DNA of 64,000 bases from Datura wrightii (lineage: Eukaryota; Streptophyta; Magnoliopsida; Solanales; Solanaceae). Below are positions 47,662 through 61,199 of the stretch, one piece after another. A program made the position numbers and the translations under genes. The notes under the pieces were generated by a model, which saw only the letters and a program-made list of their open reading frames with translations, ran no database searches and was not told where the DNA came from. Position 1 is the stretch's first letter. Each line of letters starts with the position of its first letter. The DNA is taken from the NCBI GenBank assembly GCA_035772735.1, contig JASDFA010000016.1, forward strand, positions 175,093,001 through 175,157,000, read 5' to 3'.

Positions 47662-48840
47662 GCACTTGGTTGTGATGGTATAATGACTCACCTCCAGAAG
47701 AGGTAAAATAATTATTGTGAAGATATCATGACTCACATATAGAAGAGGTGGAATAATGATTGTGATGGTATCAGGACTCATCTCCAGAAGAGGTAGAATA
47801 ATTAAGAAGAAGTGTTCTTAATATTTTATGTTTTGCTCTTGATGTAGTAGGACTTTAAATTTTACTTCTAAAGTAGTAATATTTTGAATTCTACTCCTGA
47901 GTTAGTAGAACTTTGAAATCTTCTCCTAAAGCATAAGAATTTGTATGATATCTAAAGCGATGTCTTCTTATGCTTGAACAAAAAAATAACCTATTGATGA
48001 ATGTCATATTCAAGAATATTTACATAATTATATTTCATTTCCTAAAGTGAATGAAAAAAATACCACTTTTGGAGAGATAGAATAATAATAGATATACATG
48101 TTACTTTTATGGTATAAAATCCATTGCAACATGTACCAGTCATACATGAAAATGTCTTGAGTAAATTATTTTAAAGCGTCACTTTAAGGCAAAAGGAAGA
48201 AGAGTAGAATGCTTTTGTAATATAACCCCATTGATAAATTATGATTAATTGTTATTGATTTCCTCGAAGGAAATAATAATTAACGTATCTCATTCTGAAA
48301 AATATGATTATTATGTTACTGTCGTTTTGATACAAAATATTCAGATGTTGGCGGCAAATCTCCGTGAAGGAGATATTTGAAATATTGAAGTCTCGCAAAA
48401 AACTTATATACGATAGAACCATTCATCCTAGATTGTAATAGATGAAATTGTTACGATCAGAACACAAATTGTAGTAGATTTGAAGTTAACTATCAATAAA
48501 AATGACCATCATATTGAGACTACAAATGATTAAAAGATTGAATATCTCCAAGTTATTATGTGTACGAAATATGTATGTGAAAAGTTAACAAGCATGATGA
48601 GATCACATGCCACAATAAATTAGAAGTTTATTGATGTAAAATTCATGTCATAGTAAATCTAACATTTGCTAAAGCAAATAACATATATTATGGTAAACTT
48701 GAAATTTACTAGTGATGTGTTAGGATTTTATGACACATTAGGTATCCGAATAATAAGAGGAAAGTGCGGAAGAGAAAAAAGAATGATTCCTGAACTGGAC
48801 ACATATGGGTCATCAATGGATTCTGCGAGCAGTATGTCCC
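47662..48840 (+). pseudogene. continuation of the copia-type gag element, strongly decayed
   Basis: Resumes after the AACGT duplication. It contains three imperfect ~48 bp units with GACTCACCTCCAGAAGAGGT (47674-47805) and then AT-rich sequence with scattered AAATTTACT and GTAATAT words. I infer that it belongs to the element starting at 31311, because it is the other side of a target-duplicated insertion. Its coding content is no longer readable with confidence, and the border with the next element (~48840) is approximate. Confidence 0.45.
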
Positions 48841-48849
48841 ATTGTAAAT

Positions 48850-49561
48850 GAAGCATGAAGATCCGGGAAGAAACTAGCAAAATTGGCTAAGTGTGAAGCG
48901 ACTTGGAGGAGACTTGATGAGATTTATACTTGAACTCAGATCACATAATGCTCTCCTAATAACTTAGTTCTTGATAGTGATCTTCCCAGACCCTTCAATT
49001 TTGTTGGCATATTATTCTATATTCTTGATGTGCACTCCTCAGTAAGTGCAATTGTAGCATACTTAGTGTACCTATTCTTATTCACCCCTATGTCTTTGAT
49101 GTACTTAGCATATTTCAGAATCTCTTGTAGCATGTCTAACAAGGGAATATTCACATGCAACTGATTAAGAATATCAAGAAATGTGTTTTAGTGGGATTCT
49201 TCCTCTTACTTTACAAGCCTTTGAGGGAACGGAGGCGGCGACTTGAACACTACATGAGGGGGTTGCGCTTCTAAATCTCGTGCTGGCCTCTCCATATATT
49301 TTACCCGTCCATATGTTTCTCCCTTTTCGTACTCAATTTGTATGGCTTCTACGATGTCATCTCATCCAATGCCTTACCATTTTTGGTAGTTACTACGTTA
49401 ACCTATGCCTTTGGATTGGGATTTTTATCATTAGTGAGTGCCCCATTTGTCTTGGTATTCTGTGCACTTGCTATTTGCCCCATTTGTCTCTCCAAATTGC
49501 GCATACAAGATCATGTTTTGATTACCAACCATTAACTTATTCATGTCAACCATCATGTTCT
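48850..49561 (-). pseudogene. second Athila-type element: protease remnant
   Basis: The minus strand reads, with breaks, PPFPQRL, TFLDILNQLHVNIPL, YAKYIKDI, NNMPTKLKG and RRALCDLSSSINL (~48950-48900), the Athila protease region in order. It is older than the copy at 43456-44085. It is cut at 49561 by the solo LTR that follows, and its gag lies beyond, from 53906. Confidence 0.65.
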
Positions 49562-50502
49562 ATTGATATCATGCCCAACCTTGGGAGACGCGACTATAAC
49601 CTAGTGCCAAACTTGCCCTTGAGCTATACTACCTAGAAATGTATGCTACTAGTGCACACCAACTATACACAACAAATATAAATAAGTATAACTTGACTTA
49701 ACAGAAGCCCCAGCCAACAAGGCAATAGTGAGAGAATTTTTTAGCAGTAATAATTGTACTAACCCAACAATTCATATCAGAACATAAATAAATCCTTATA
49801 CGAACCGACGAGGCCATCGTGAAATCTACAATTACATAATTCCATGCGGGAAGTCGAGGTCGCCATGATATCTAGGATCATAAAAGGCTAAATATATAGA
49901 AAGGATAACAAGTCCATCATGTTGATAGTACAAAAGCAACAAGGACAACACAACCAACAACATACAACTATACAACCCCAAGTTTGCAAGCCTCTAAGAG
50001 TAATATGCTTGGTAGGACAGTGCCCCGACCTACCCATTAGCTATCTAGAACAAAATACTGATAAATTCTAAACGTAGAAACTCCAAAAGAAGTGGAGCTG
50101 ACTAATCTACTGGAATTGGGAAACACTACGAAGGAGGCCTGTCTCCCTATCTATTAGCACGTGTAGGCACAAGTGTAGCGACTGCTGGTTCGAGACATTA
50201 GAATGACATAATGTACCAAGTGTGTAAGGCAACTAAAAGCTAAAATTAAAGTTGATATCATAAGTACTGTAAGTAATCAAATATTTGAGTGAATAAAAAC
50301 TATGAACATACTTATTTTCACCTACTACAAGCTATACAATTAATAAGCAAACTAGAACCTAAACCAACCCTATAAGTCTGGCAAGTACAAATAGTAATCA
50401 AACAACCTAGTTGAGCCCCTATAAGCCTGGTAGGTACATATTAATCATACTACCTGTATTGGCCACCCTCTGATTTCTCGTGGGCTATCTATACAGTCTA
50501 GT

Positions 50503-50716
50503 TTGTAGACTCTGTATCTCACCTTTTGGGCAATCTGAATAGCCCGTAAACTTTGCACCTCACCTTCTGGGATGATTTGAACAGCCTGTAGGCTTCATAC
50601 CTCGCCTTCTGGGGCGATCCAAATAGCCTATAGGCTTGTACCTCACTTTTTAGGGTGATATAAATAGCCCATAGTCTTTGTACCTCTCCTTTTGGGGAGA
50701 TTTGAATAGCCCATAA
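50503..50716. repeat. ~42 bp minisatellite, about 5 units
   Basis: Units of the type GTAGGCTTCATACCTCGCCT, then TCTGGGGCGATCCAAATAGCCT. Followed at ~50790-50910 by shorter repeats around GAGCACACAAGGCTCC. Neither is present in the related LTRs at 20898 and 28273. Confidence 0.85.
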
Positions 50717-51016
50717 GTAAACAGGAAAAAATATGGCATCATGGCCATCTGAGGAGCCCATCGGTTCTATATAATTGGACAGCCTCAAGGCTCTATATAG
50801 CCAAGCATATAAGTCTCGTTGTATCTATATCTGAGCACACATGGCTCCTATATATATATCTAAGCACATAAAGCTCCTGTCTGTATTTGAGCACACAAGG
50901 CTCTAAGTGTCTGAAGTAGCCATAATAATCTCAAAAGCAACAATAGACAAAATAAGCAACCAGTAAGTAAGAAGGCAAGCTACATACAACCTATATAGGT
51001 AATCTAAATTCGTATC

Positions 51017-52534
51017 TATAACACCCCAAAATTCTCTAAGATTATATCCTAGACATGAAGCAGAAACCAACAAAAAACATGGATTTTCCCCTTAGAATGA
51101 CTCACACCATGAGCTGTAGTGTGACGCCACGAGTCATGGGATGACTCGTGGTAGGCAGTACAGAGATACCCTTAAAGTTTCCAGTCGCCACGACTCAGAC
51201 CACCAGTCATGGGAAGAGACGACAAATTGTGGTCAAGACCCGTCCTGAGCAGCCTAGCAGAAGTCCCACAACTTTACATTTTTCCTCCCCAGGGACCACG
51301 GGTACAACCACGAATCATGGAGTGATAGGATGACTCATCCTGACAGGCCATGGTAGGAATTTTCCATAACTATTTGATATGCCCAATGACCATAAGTTCA
51401 GACAATGAGTCGTGGAGTGATAGGATGACTCATGGTGTATTTCATTGGGATTGGACAACAGAAATTTGGTACATTTTTTCAGGGGTAATTTTGTAACTTT
51501 CTATGATTTTAACTTCTATACCAGGTCATTTTGGGTTATTAAGAGAGAAATTAGAGGGGTTTTAATATAATAATCTCTTATTCCTCTCCTAACATCAAGA
51601 ACATCAAAGATATAGTAGCTATCAAGCTTTCAAGAAACTAGGGTTCTTCTTCTCCAAACTCTTGGGTTCTTAAGCCATAAGCAGAAATTCTTCCGTCCAG
51701 GTATGTGGGATGATCAATAAGGGTTTTTTCACCCTTATGCCCAAACCCCAAGGTTTAAATCTATGTTTTCAATATGATCATCCGAATTCATGATTTCCAG
51801 GGTTGAAATATTCTTATGCAGAAACTCTAAATTTTTATATGATATGTTTCTCTCATGATTTTTTACATGTGTTTTGTAATTATATATGTGTTAAATTCTT
51901 TGAAAAACTCCTATGTATATCTATACTCAAAATTTAGCATGATTTTTCCAAAATACGTCTATTTTCAAATGATTTTCAGTATTATGTTATCATGGTTTCA
52001 AATTAGCTTAGTTTGCATGACTAATTTAGTATTTTAGAAATTCAGTAATCAACATGATTTAAACTAGTGTAGGCATCAGATTTTAGATATAATTATGAGC
52101 ACCTATATGTATTTTAGGAGTAGTATCTAACATAAGAGGATGCAGGTTCAGATAACCCAAGTCCTAAAACTATGTGTCACCATAGGTTAAAGGGGTCCTT
52201 GTCAGTCTTGAGTGTCTCCCTTTTCTGTATGGGATCATGAGTGAATTCACACATTCATGGTCCTTATCCTTGGCAAGGTATGGACTCCCCCCAACCAGAG
52301 CTATAGGTTGGGCTCCATGATGCTCACTTGGAGCATGTCGGTTATGAGAATCTCCCACAAAAATATATTTCTTTATAGTAGTTGTACATGACCCATAGTT
52401 TTAGTATATGAACTTATTTTATGACTTACAGACATGTTCAGTTCTATATGTATGTTTTAAATCTTGGGTCATTTTACTTCAGTTTATGTTATCCCCACAC
52501 AGTTTTACTAATGCAATTATAGTTTTCAGCATAG

Positions 52535-52579
<45 letters not shown>

Positions 52580-53063
52580 GTTTTACATATTCCTTTTAAT
52601 CATTACATTCAAAGTACTGATTGTATACTTCTTGTGCTATATCATCCCATGATATAGGTTCAGGTGCTCAGACTCAGCCCTGCGGTTAGACACATACCGG
52701 TACCTATTCATCCCTTCTATTGGTGAGTCCTCATCCTTCGAGGATGCTATAGTTTTGTCTTTTCCATTTTAGTTTTCAGTATTTAGAGCTGGTTGGGGAC
52801 CTGTCCTTTCAGCTCGACAGTCTTAGAGGCTTTCAGACATAGCTAAATGTTCAGTTGGGTCAGTTTTCAGATACATTTTTATATTAAACACTACTTTATG
52901 AATTCAAACTATTTTAGTTATGTGATTACATTTCAGTTTTCTCTTGATTCTACTCTGTTATTCAGTATATGTTTAGTATTATGCTAGTACCATGGATTAG
53001 CTTGGGGCCACTTTTGGTCCTAAGTACCGTTTCACTTATAGGGTATAGATTCGGGTCGTGATA
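51017..53063 (+). mobile_element. solo LTR nested in the previous solo LTR
   Basis: TATAACACCCC...GGGTCGTGATA, target duplication GTATC (51012-51016 and 53064-53068). The ends should be TG...CA; here both read TA, as expected from C-to-T decay. Same family type as 39207-42343 (both have CCAGGTATGTGGG after U3, then GGTGAGTCC near the end), about 2.0 kb. A palindrome-type cluster lies at 51105-51440 (CACGAGTCATGGGATGACTC). A (CT)n tract is at 52539-52577. Confidence 0.88.
52539..52577. repeat. (CT)n microsatellite
   Basis: About 19 CT units inside the nested solo LTR. The plus-strand ORF across it is not a gene. Confidence 0.95.
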
Positions 53064-53905
53064 GTATCTAACATGAGGTTGCTATCTACAAAATAAGAAT
53101 CCCGATGAGAGATAAATATACCTACTCAAGCAGCCAACACAACAACTATGGCTACACACTCAACTAATACTAGCCATCTCATCTCGAAGAAATCACGCTG
53201 AAAAGAAAGGATAGACTTATCATTCCTTACACTCAATTCGTTGGCACTATAGGAGACTCTACTCATATCCTTGCTTCCTGACTAACCACTCAACAACCCA
53301 CAACAACTGAAAATGATTACTACAACTCACATTGATAAGTTATCTTGAAACCAATTTCCAAACATCTAAAACAAGAAGGAACCAAAGATTATAGAACTCT
53401 TAATTACCTTACTAGAATTTGACCTTTAAGTACTTGGTCGTAAAAGTCCATCAAAGCTGCCTCTTCAAATTAATGATAGTGGAATCAATATGATATAAAA
53501 ATCATGTGCTATGCGACATAAACATGGATTGAGCCTCGAATCTTACTCGAATATAATGTTCTTTCTACTGTCACGTATATATTTATATGTTGGAGAGAGC
53601 ATATTTATGCTACTACCTTCAATTCTTATATCAAATGAACTAAAAAGTTAAGAATGACTTATATATATAAATATATACACTACCAACAAGCCCTCACACC
53701 GCGAGCTCCATGGAAAGGTGTGACCTTGTTTTGGGCTTCGCTCTACGAGGTCCATAAGTTGGACACTTTACTCTTAAATCGACATTACACACATAGTTTT
53801 GTTTTTCGATGTTTCATCATTGTATGTTGAAAAGAAATAAACTTGAATCGAACGCTTCCAATCTAACGAATTAGTCGCTTTGAAAATGTAGGGTGTTACA
53901 ATTGA

Positions 53906-55190
53906 TCAATCATCATCCTCTTCATCATATCTTTAGCATTGTTAGAGGGACTAGCTCCTTGATCAAACTAATAATTCTATTGTTGACCCTGCAAGAGACA
54001 CTAATTTTGATTTCCACCCTATGAGAAGTTAGGGTGATTTCTCGAGTTCAAATTTTACGTATCATTGTATTGATTTTGATTACTTATGCCCCTATTAGCA
54101 TTACCAACAAAGTGTACTGAATCCGGATTTGCCGGTAACGTATCACTACAATATCATTCACAAACTTCACAAAATGGTTGCGCCTGATTTACTTGCTGAA
54201 CCTTTGGATGTGGCAACCTTATAGACATCTTATTTAAGTTGTTTTTGCATAGCGAACATTTGTGCAGATAGTGATGAAACAATATAATGCTATAATACCC
54301 CTTCTCTTCGGCAATACACTCTACTCACATCACTCTGCCATTCAGGGTTGCTCTTCAAGAACTTGTTTAGCAAAGCATATATCTAATTAAAGTTCTTCTT
54401 CAAAATTTGACACAATTTTAGTGTGGAGGCTTAATCCCTTAATGAAAATGTGCGCTATAACCTCATTGAACTGATTATGGTCAGGATAGTCTCGAAGTGC
54501 CTTGAACCACTCCCAGGAAGAATACAATAGCTCGCCCTCCTTCTACTTGAAGGGCATAATCTCAATTAATACCCACACTATCTTCCCTTAGGGAAAGAAT
54601 CTAGCCAAAGATTTTCGGGATAAATCTTCACAATTAGTGATTGAATTGGGAGGCTCCATTTCAACCACCTCATCATTTCTCCAAGAAAGGTAAATAAAAA
54701 TAATGTGAGTTTGATGAGTCTGGAATGACCCTTGTAGTGATATAAGTATCAGCGATCTCTAAGAAGTACTGAATGTGATGCTGAGGATCCTCATGTGCCA
54801 TGAATTACCCGTTAGCATGAAGCAAATGAACCATGCTCTTTTACAGCTCAAAGCACCTAATACAGTTGGGCTTAACAATGCTTGAAGTGAAGTTACCAAC
54901 TAAGGGAATTGCCACCTCTTACACTACTACTGGATCTTGCTCTACCATTTCAAATAACTTAGGTGTTTATTGTTATTGCATGACTCACAGCTCCTTCTTC
55001 TCTGGTTCAAAGATCCCTCAGCCTCCTCATCAAAATCCTCCTAGTTATTATTGCTAGCAACTCTTCACATTCAAAAATTCGTACCTTTGATATCAAAAGC
55101 TAAGATCAAATCATTAACACTTGAAAAACAAATTTAACAGTAGTAAAAACTCAATAACCTGTTAATTTTTCAAGCCCAGACAATGATGCA
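53906..55190 (-). pseudogene. second Athila-type element: gag remnant and primer site
   Basis: Minus-strand reading between 54800 and 54350 gives SITNCEDLSRKSLARFFP, a break, then LLYSSWEWFKALRDYP, the Athila Gag core. It joins the protease at 48850-49561 across the ATTGA duplication. Near the right end, TGCATCATTGTCTGG (55190-55176) is a worn version of the primer site seen at 46004-45985, so the sequence to the right should be this element's 5' LTR. Confidence 0.65.
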
Positions 55191-55196
55191 AAAGTT

Positions 55197-57000
55197 TATT
55201 GTTCCCAAACTCTCACGCAAGTGTACGTGGTTGCCAAGTATTAGAGTGACTAGAAAGTCGGATAAACCCACAATGACTAGACTTTTAAGGTTTATCAAAT
55301 TCACTATTATGAATTTCTCATGCAAGTGTCTTCACCACAAGTTTTGGTTGATTGTTATAAACTAATGCAGAAAAATTAATTAGTTGATCTAACTATAATC
55401 ACTAGTTATAGTTAGAATGTAATTATTTAACACAATCGGAAATGGTATTATAGGATTATGGATTTATTATAAATCATGTTGAGTAATTACTTGACTTGAC
55501 TCTTATTTTCTATCAACTTATTAGTTAACAGAATTTACTAGGAGTAGGATCTCTTGAGTTGTGTAGCCCTCCGATCCATGCTCTCACTTCCACACCTATT
55601 TCTCATTGATTAGGAATGTGACATAAACGCTTATGAATCTGCCGTGCATTAACCAATTAAGATGAATAGGTATATCTCTATCCTAATTGCAAATCAATCC
55701 CCTTTTCGGGGCTAAGATCATGCTTTATTCAATCTTATTGAATTCCATAGATTTCCCCTCTCGAGTCACACACAGGGTTCAAAGATATGTTCTATTAGTT
55801 ACAAATCAACACAACTGTTTATCTCACGATTGAACAAATAACCAAATGAGCCATAGCATGACGATAAATATCTTAATAGTTCAAACAAAGTTCATATAAA
55901 AATATTCATGCAATTACCATAACCCTAGAACAAGGGCGGCCATAGTCTTAGGCTGATCCCAGGTTTCAATCAGTCCCTTCGTACTTTGATCCAATTAATA
56001 AATCCTTAGCCAATCATATTCATAGAAACAATAAATAGATAGTTAATATTTATATAAACATCTAAAGAATATGCAAATAAATAAGAACCAAAATATTTTG
56101 TAGCTTCGATGTGCTCCTTCTGCAAAAACCTGGCAAAATTGTCCAAGCTCTTCTTATTGATCTTGGGGTCTATTTATAGAGGTGGTAAAACCCTCAGTCA
56201 ACATCTTCTAGACAAACTTGGACTCTCTCAAAAAAGTTGTTGGAACAACTTTCATCGTGATACACTGGCCATCACAGTGAATTTTTATGTTAGGCACCGC
56301 AAAGCATTGCTATGATGTCATGTGCCTTAGCTAATTCTTGGATCTAGTTGCTCTTCTACTACAAATCACTTCTCATCTTATTGGTATTATCGTGTTTGGA
56401 ACTGCATCACATTGACCTTTTCACGATCTTGGACTTGGAATAAATTTCTTTGATCAACTCTCGTTCCATTAGGGCGCACTGGCCATCGCGGTGGATTTTA
56501 CCACTATAGCAACCGCGACGCGCCAATCATCGTACTGAATGTCACCGCCATGGTCACCGCATTATAGTGACTTCTTACTGGGCCAAAAAGTATAAGGTCT
56601 CTATATTCTCATTGCATCACACCTCCCATTGTATTGGATTTCACCACGATGGGTGGTGCGGTGCATTGAGTTTCACTTCATCCATACTTAGCCACTTTTC
56701 TTCTATTTTTTCTTTCTTTCGCATGTAATTTAACTTGAAAATACCTATATTCACAGTAATATCCTAAATTAGTTATTCATATCATTATCAACACAAGTTA
56801 AGTGTATTTTCTATGAAATAAAATAAAAATAAGGTGCAAAAGTTCATAAAATAGCATGAAAAAGGGGGTCAATACACTTAACATTAAGAAACTCAAATGA
56901 AAAGTGCAAATCCAGAGTTATTTACTCAAATAAAGTGCAAACTCAAGCATGCGAACAAACTTCAATTACAACAAAAATGATTTGAAGGCCTAAAATGTCA
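55197..57000 (-). repeat. Athila-type LTR with internal sequence on both sides
   Basis: About 1.8 kb. It starts near TATTGTTCCCAAACTCTCACG and ends AAAATGTCA. On its left is a primer site and gag (5' LTR position); on its right GGATGGTGT (minus strand, 57009-57001) resembles the polypurine tract of this lineage (3' LTR position). A cluster of CACCGCGATGG-like words is at 56470-56670. Left boundary uncertain by about 5 bases. Confidence 0.6.
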
Positions 57001-58954
57001 ACACCATCCAATACGCATTCATAATCAGAAATGAATAAAATGAGATAGGGAAAAAATCTTAAAGCATTAGAAGCATCCAACTAAAATTACAAAGGCGCCA
57101 AGGACCATCAAATTTATTAAAACGTTACAAGGTCCTAAGAACTTATGAGTTCACCTAAAAACAACTTAATAACAGGGGCGTTAGGACGGGGAGCACGAGA
57201 TAAAGAAGGAGGATTAGGGGGATATACGAGGTCATCATCACTGAACATCTCCTCTTCTCCCTCTAAAAAGGGTTTTCTCTATTTCTCTATTCGCGTCATG
57301 AGTTGGGACTTTGACTTTGGCAACAGTTCTAGGGAGATAAAGTGAGCCACTCTAAAGGTCATAAAGAGTGTCGACCTAGGTCATCAATACCACCTAGTTC
57401 ATGTCTAGCTTGCCAACATGCTTTATAAATAGTATGCCCTGTTTGCAGTTAGCCAATTGGACTTCACGTCGAGCAATGTCCATCTCGTCCCTACGATGTA
57501 GTTAACAAAACCTAGCCAATTCAACTCCCAGCTAGGCCACCCTCACTTGCAGGGTCTTTTTGGTGCTAGTGAGACGATTATGCTCCTCAACCATATCGGT
57601 AAGGAATGGAGGCAACTTCATGTTAGCGGTCGTAAAACTACGTAACTTGACTTCTCACTCTAATCACTCTCTTTACAACTCTCTTAAAATTTGAGAAACA
57701 TACTCGAGATGTTGATCTAGGGAGGCCCTCACCACTTGTGACATCTCCATATCAGCCCAAAGGTCTACATTCTCTACCTAAAGTCCACCCGCCTTAGCTT
57801 GATGCGCACTTATCTCGGTGCATAGGTTCCTCACATTACTGGGCAAGATAGTGAACCCATTTTTTTAGTTTTGAGTTTCCTTCCATGTTTCAATGGCAAG
57901 AACATGGACCTACAAAATGAAGAATACGAATCAAAGAAGAGGGAAATAAGAATTACAAGGTTAAGTCAAAGAGAGTAAGTCATACAACAAAAAAAAGTTC
58001 TGACATACCTGGAGGATGGAACTGATCACCTGCGTAAGTTTCCTTTCCATGTCGTATTGTTCCAACCTAGCGTTTTATGCCGGCTCAAGAAAGCCCTCAA
58101 GGATCTAAAACACCCTTGGGGATTACTCAAGAGGTCCACTCCTATGGGAATCTCAATTGTTATCCTATTGGGATTAGACAAATCCACCTCAAAGGTTAGA
58201 ACACAAGAAACACCTCTACTTGAGGGCTCCAGGGCTAGATCAAGACCAGTCATGATCACCTACCCTATTATTTCCCCTACGTCCAAAGGCTCTTCGGGAA
58301 ACTCTAAACCCTTCAACGGGGGTTCTTCCCCTAGTATCCATTAACATCACCAAATCACTCATCTCTTTTTGAGAAATAGATCATTAGTATCCCTTTGCCC
58401 CCAACAACCCCAAGGGACTCAAGGGCCATTATCAAATCATCCAGGGTCCCTCCTTAATTGAGGCCTCGATACCTTCCCTTTTCTTATTCTCCTCTTTGAC
58501 ATCTTTTATCTCCACTAAATCAGGGGTTGTTTCCCTCCAGACCACCTCCACCTAATGACGATGCAACAATTTATGACTAACCAATACCCTGGATGTAATA
58601 TTTTGAATCTTCTAACACCAAATGAAGGGGTGGTTTCACTATGGACTTCTTACCGGTTAGAAATATAAAAGGAAAAAACTACATGAAAAATACCGAATAA
58701 AAAAAAAAGAACGAGAGGCAAAATTGATTGGCTAGATTACTATGATATTTATCCCTCCATTTTAAAGAAGCAATGGGTTTTCAGGTGCTGTCCTCTTTGG
58801 TAGAACTATGTTGGTTCGATATCACCCAGTTAGTAATGTGGGACACATCAACTGATAAAATTTGGTAAGTCGAGTTTATTGCGCATACAAATACTTAAAA
58901 TAACAACAACATATAAATAGAAGAAAAAAATAAGAGTAGTAATTGCAATCCTTA
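57001..58954 (-). pseudogene. Athila-type 3' internal region with coiled-coil ORF remnant
   Basis: Minus-strand reading of 57900-57150 gives a long charged, heptad-like protein with few breaks (TWKETQN, NLCTEISAHQAKAG, VVRASLDQHLEYVSQILREL, NRLTSTKKTLQVRVA, RRDEMDIARREVQLANCKQG). Further right (58600-58020) it is more broken. It resembles the coiled-coil tail of the transposon-protein-like ORF near Athila 3' ends, but I cannot name the family with certainty. The region ends where the next LTR begins. Confidence 0.45.
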
Positions 58955-60927
58955 TTGTCACGACCCGAGCATGGACCACAAACGCAACAATGGGAACTAG
59001 AACCACGAATGACTTTAAGATGACCCATGACACATGCATAACATAAACATAAGCATACATTAAGCGAAATTAAATCATAAGAGGAAGCACAAGTAGAAGT
59101 CTAAGATACCATAAAATATCAAAACTGAGGCAACAAGTCAAGCAACTTATTATCTATACATCAAGTTTGAAAAGCCTCTAAAATATAAGATGCACTGGAG
59201 GGACAAAACCCCCAACTAGCTATACTACATTTGAAAACTAAACTAACATGAAAATACATGAATCAAAACTAACATCCTTGGATGATGAGGATTCACCAAA
59301 ATTGAGCTGAATCTAGGGCAAGATCGAATCAAGCAGCGGGGCTGAGACTGATCACTTGAACCTATATCATGAGATGATATATCATAAAAGAATACATTCA
59401 GCACTTTGGATGTACTGAGTATGTACGATAAGTAAAACGTGAGAGTAAGGGCAACATGCTAAAAATCATGATCCTGAGATAGTTATAAAACATACAATGT
59501 TCATCATAATCTGAGTATAATGACCCAAGATTTTGAAAACAATATCATAAGGCTAATTTTGTTTGAAATCACGAATAAAACTCATAAACTGATCAATGGA
59601 TAAAAATACTATAAAACATGATATCGTAAATCCTGAACATGAGCAACATAAAACATGAGGAACAATGGGAGATTCTTATAACCGACATACTCCAAGTGAG
59701 CATATATGGAGCCCAACTTGTAACCCTAGCTGGGAGGTGTGTTTATACCTTACCAAGGATAGAACCATGAAGGCGTGATATCACTAATGAGCCCCTTAGG
59801 GAAAGAGAGACACTCTCTGGCGAGGACCCCTTCATACCTATAGTGGAACGCAGTTTTTGAGACCTAGGTGCGCTGGAACCTCGATCTACTCAGTGTTAAA
59901 TACTACTCCCAAAACATACATAATGATCATATCATAATCATGAAACATACTTGGTTTTGCATAGGTTAGTTAGAAATTATGAAATTTATAAATTGCTTAA
60001 CATACATGAACTAGCCATGAAAATAGTATTGAGAATTCATCCATGATATATAAGCTTGATATTCATGAGATTCATACATACTTAAGTAAAATCATGCTAA
60101 CTTGAAAATAGAGAATCATGAGAGTTTTTCATAAAAATCATGTAATTATAATCATAAGACATAAATAAAATCATGAGAGGATCAATTTAATAAGAGATCA
60201 TGGAGTTTTTCATCAAAAAGGGTCTAACCCTAGGAATCATGAAAATCCTAGTTGGAGACTTGAAGGAATTGAAATCATGTAATTGAGCTTGGGATTGGGA
60301 ATGAGTGGAAAAAATTCCCCATTCATGACCCCACATACCTAGGCTTTGATTAATTCTTGCTTAGACTTGAGATCCAAGATATTTGAGAAAAAGAAGAACC
60401 CTAATTGCTTGATAGCCTTGAGAGGATAAATCTTCAATCTACGGTGTTTGAAAGGAATGATGATTTAGGCTAAATATAATCTCCTAATAAGCCCCTTAGG
60501 AAATCCAAAACAACCTCTCTTCGGAGTTAAAATCATAGAAAGTTACCAAACCACCCCTAGAAATTCACACTTAAAAATAGACTGTGAAGTGGTATGACCC
60601 ATACCACGATCTATACCACCCTGCTATGACTTGTACTGAGTCTCGTAACTATGAATCCTGACTTGGATAATTCTTTGAACCTCCTTCCTATGACCCCTCA
60701 ATATGACTCATACCATCCTGGTATGAATCATAGGATCCAGTCGTGGTTTCTTGACCAATTTATGTTGCTTCTATGAAACCTATCTAACGAGCTTTGGTAC
60801 GACTCGTACCACCTCATCAAGAGTCGTACTAAGACTCTTATTGAGGGAAAGTTTCAATTTTTCTGTTGGTTCATATTCCATATCTAGGGTCTAGTCTTAG
60901 GGACTTTTCGGGTGTTATGTTATCTCA
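58955..60927 (-). repeat. 3' LTR of a second chromovirus
   Basis: TGTCACGACCCG at the left and ATCTCA at the right, followed by the same CATTCATCCTCGAATG internal start seen next to the LTR at 20898-23005. U3 (right side) has a cluster at 60585-60840 with ATGACTTGTACTGAG and GGTACGACTCGTACC. The right edge could be up to ~8 bases shorter. Confidence 0.75.
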
Positions 60928-61199
60928 CCCTTGGGAACATTCATCCTCGAATGGATACTGATAAAGCTAAAAAGATAGGTAAAGAGCTACAATCCCAGAA
61001 CTGAAAGCTATAGACCGAACACTGATGGAGTAATTGACTCCAAATTGAGATACATATACTGAACTGAATTCATGAATCATACATGCATACTAAGACATGA
61101 AAGGAAATCAGATACATGAATTGGACATGAAATTGAATAGGGTACTAAGGAGGGAACTACTACCTCATACTGATACTGAGTTGGAAGACAGGAGGTGAG

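Larger units (their letters stand above)
49567..53900 (-). mobile_element. solo LTR of the Tekay-like family, itself interrupted
   Basis: Left end TATCATGCCCAACCTTGGGAG corresponds to TGTCACGCCCTACCTTGGGAG at 20898 with G-to-A and C-to-T changes; the right end is GGGTGTTACA at 53891-53900. A target duplication ATTGA lies at 49562-49566 and 53901-53905. The LTR sequence itself is 49567-51011 plus 53069-53900. It holds a ~42 bp minisatellite (50503-50716). No internal region is present. Confidence 0.85.

Noticed and set aside
52408..52599. Plus-strand ORF with SLSLSL repeats
   Set aside because: It is a read-through of the (CT)n microsatellite within a solo LTR.
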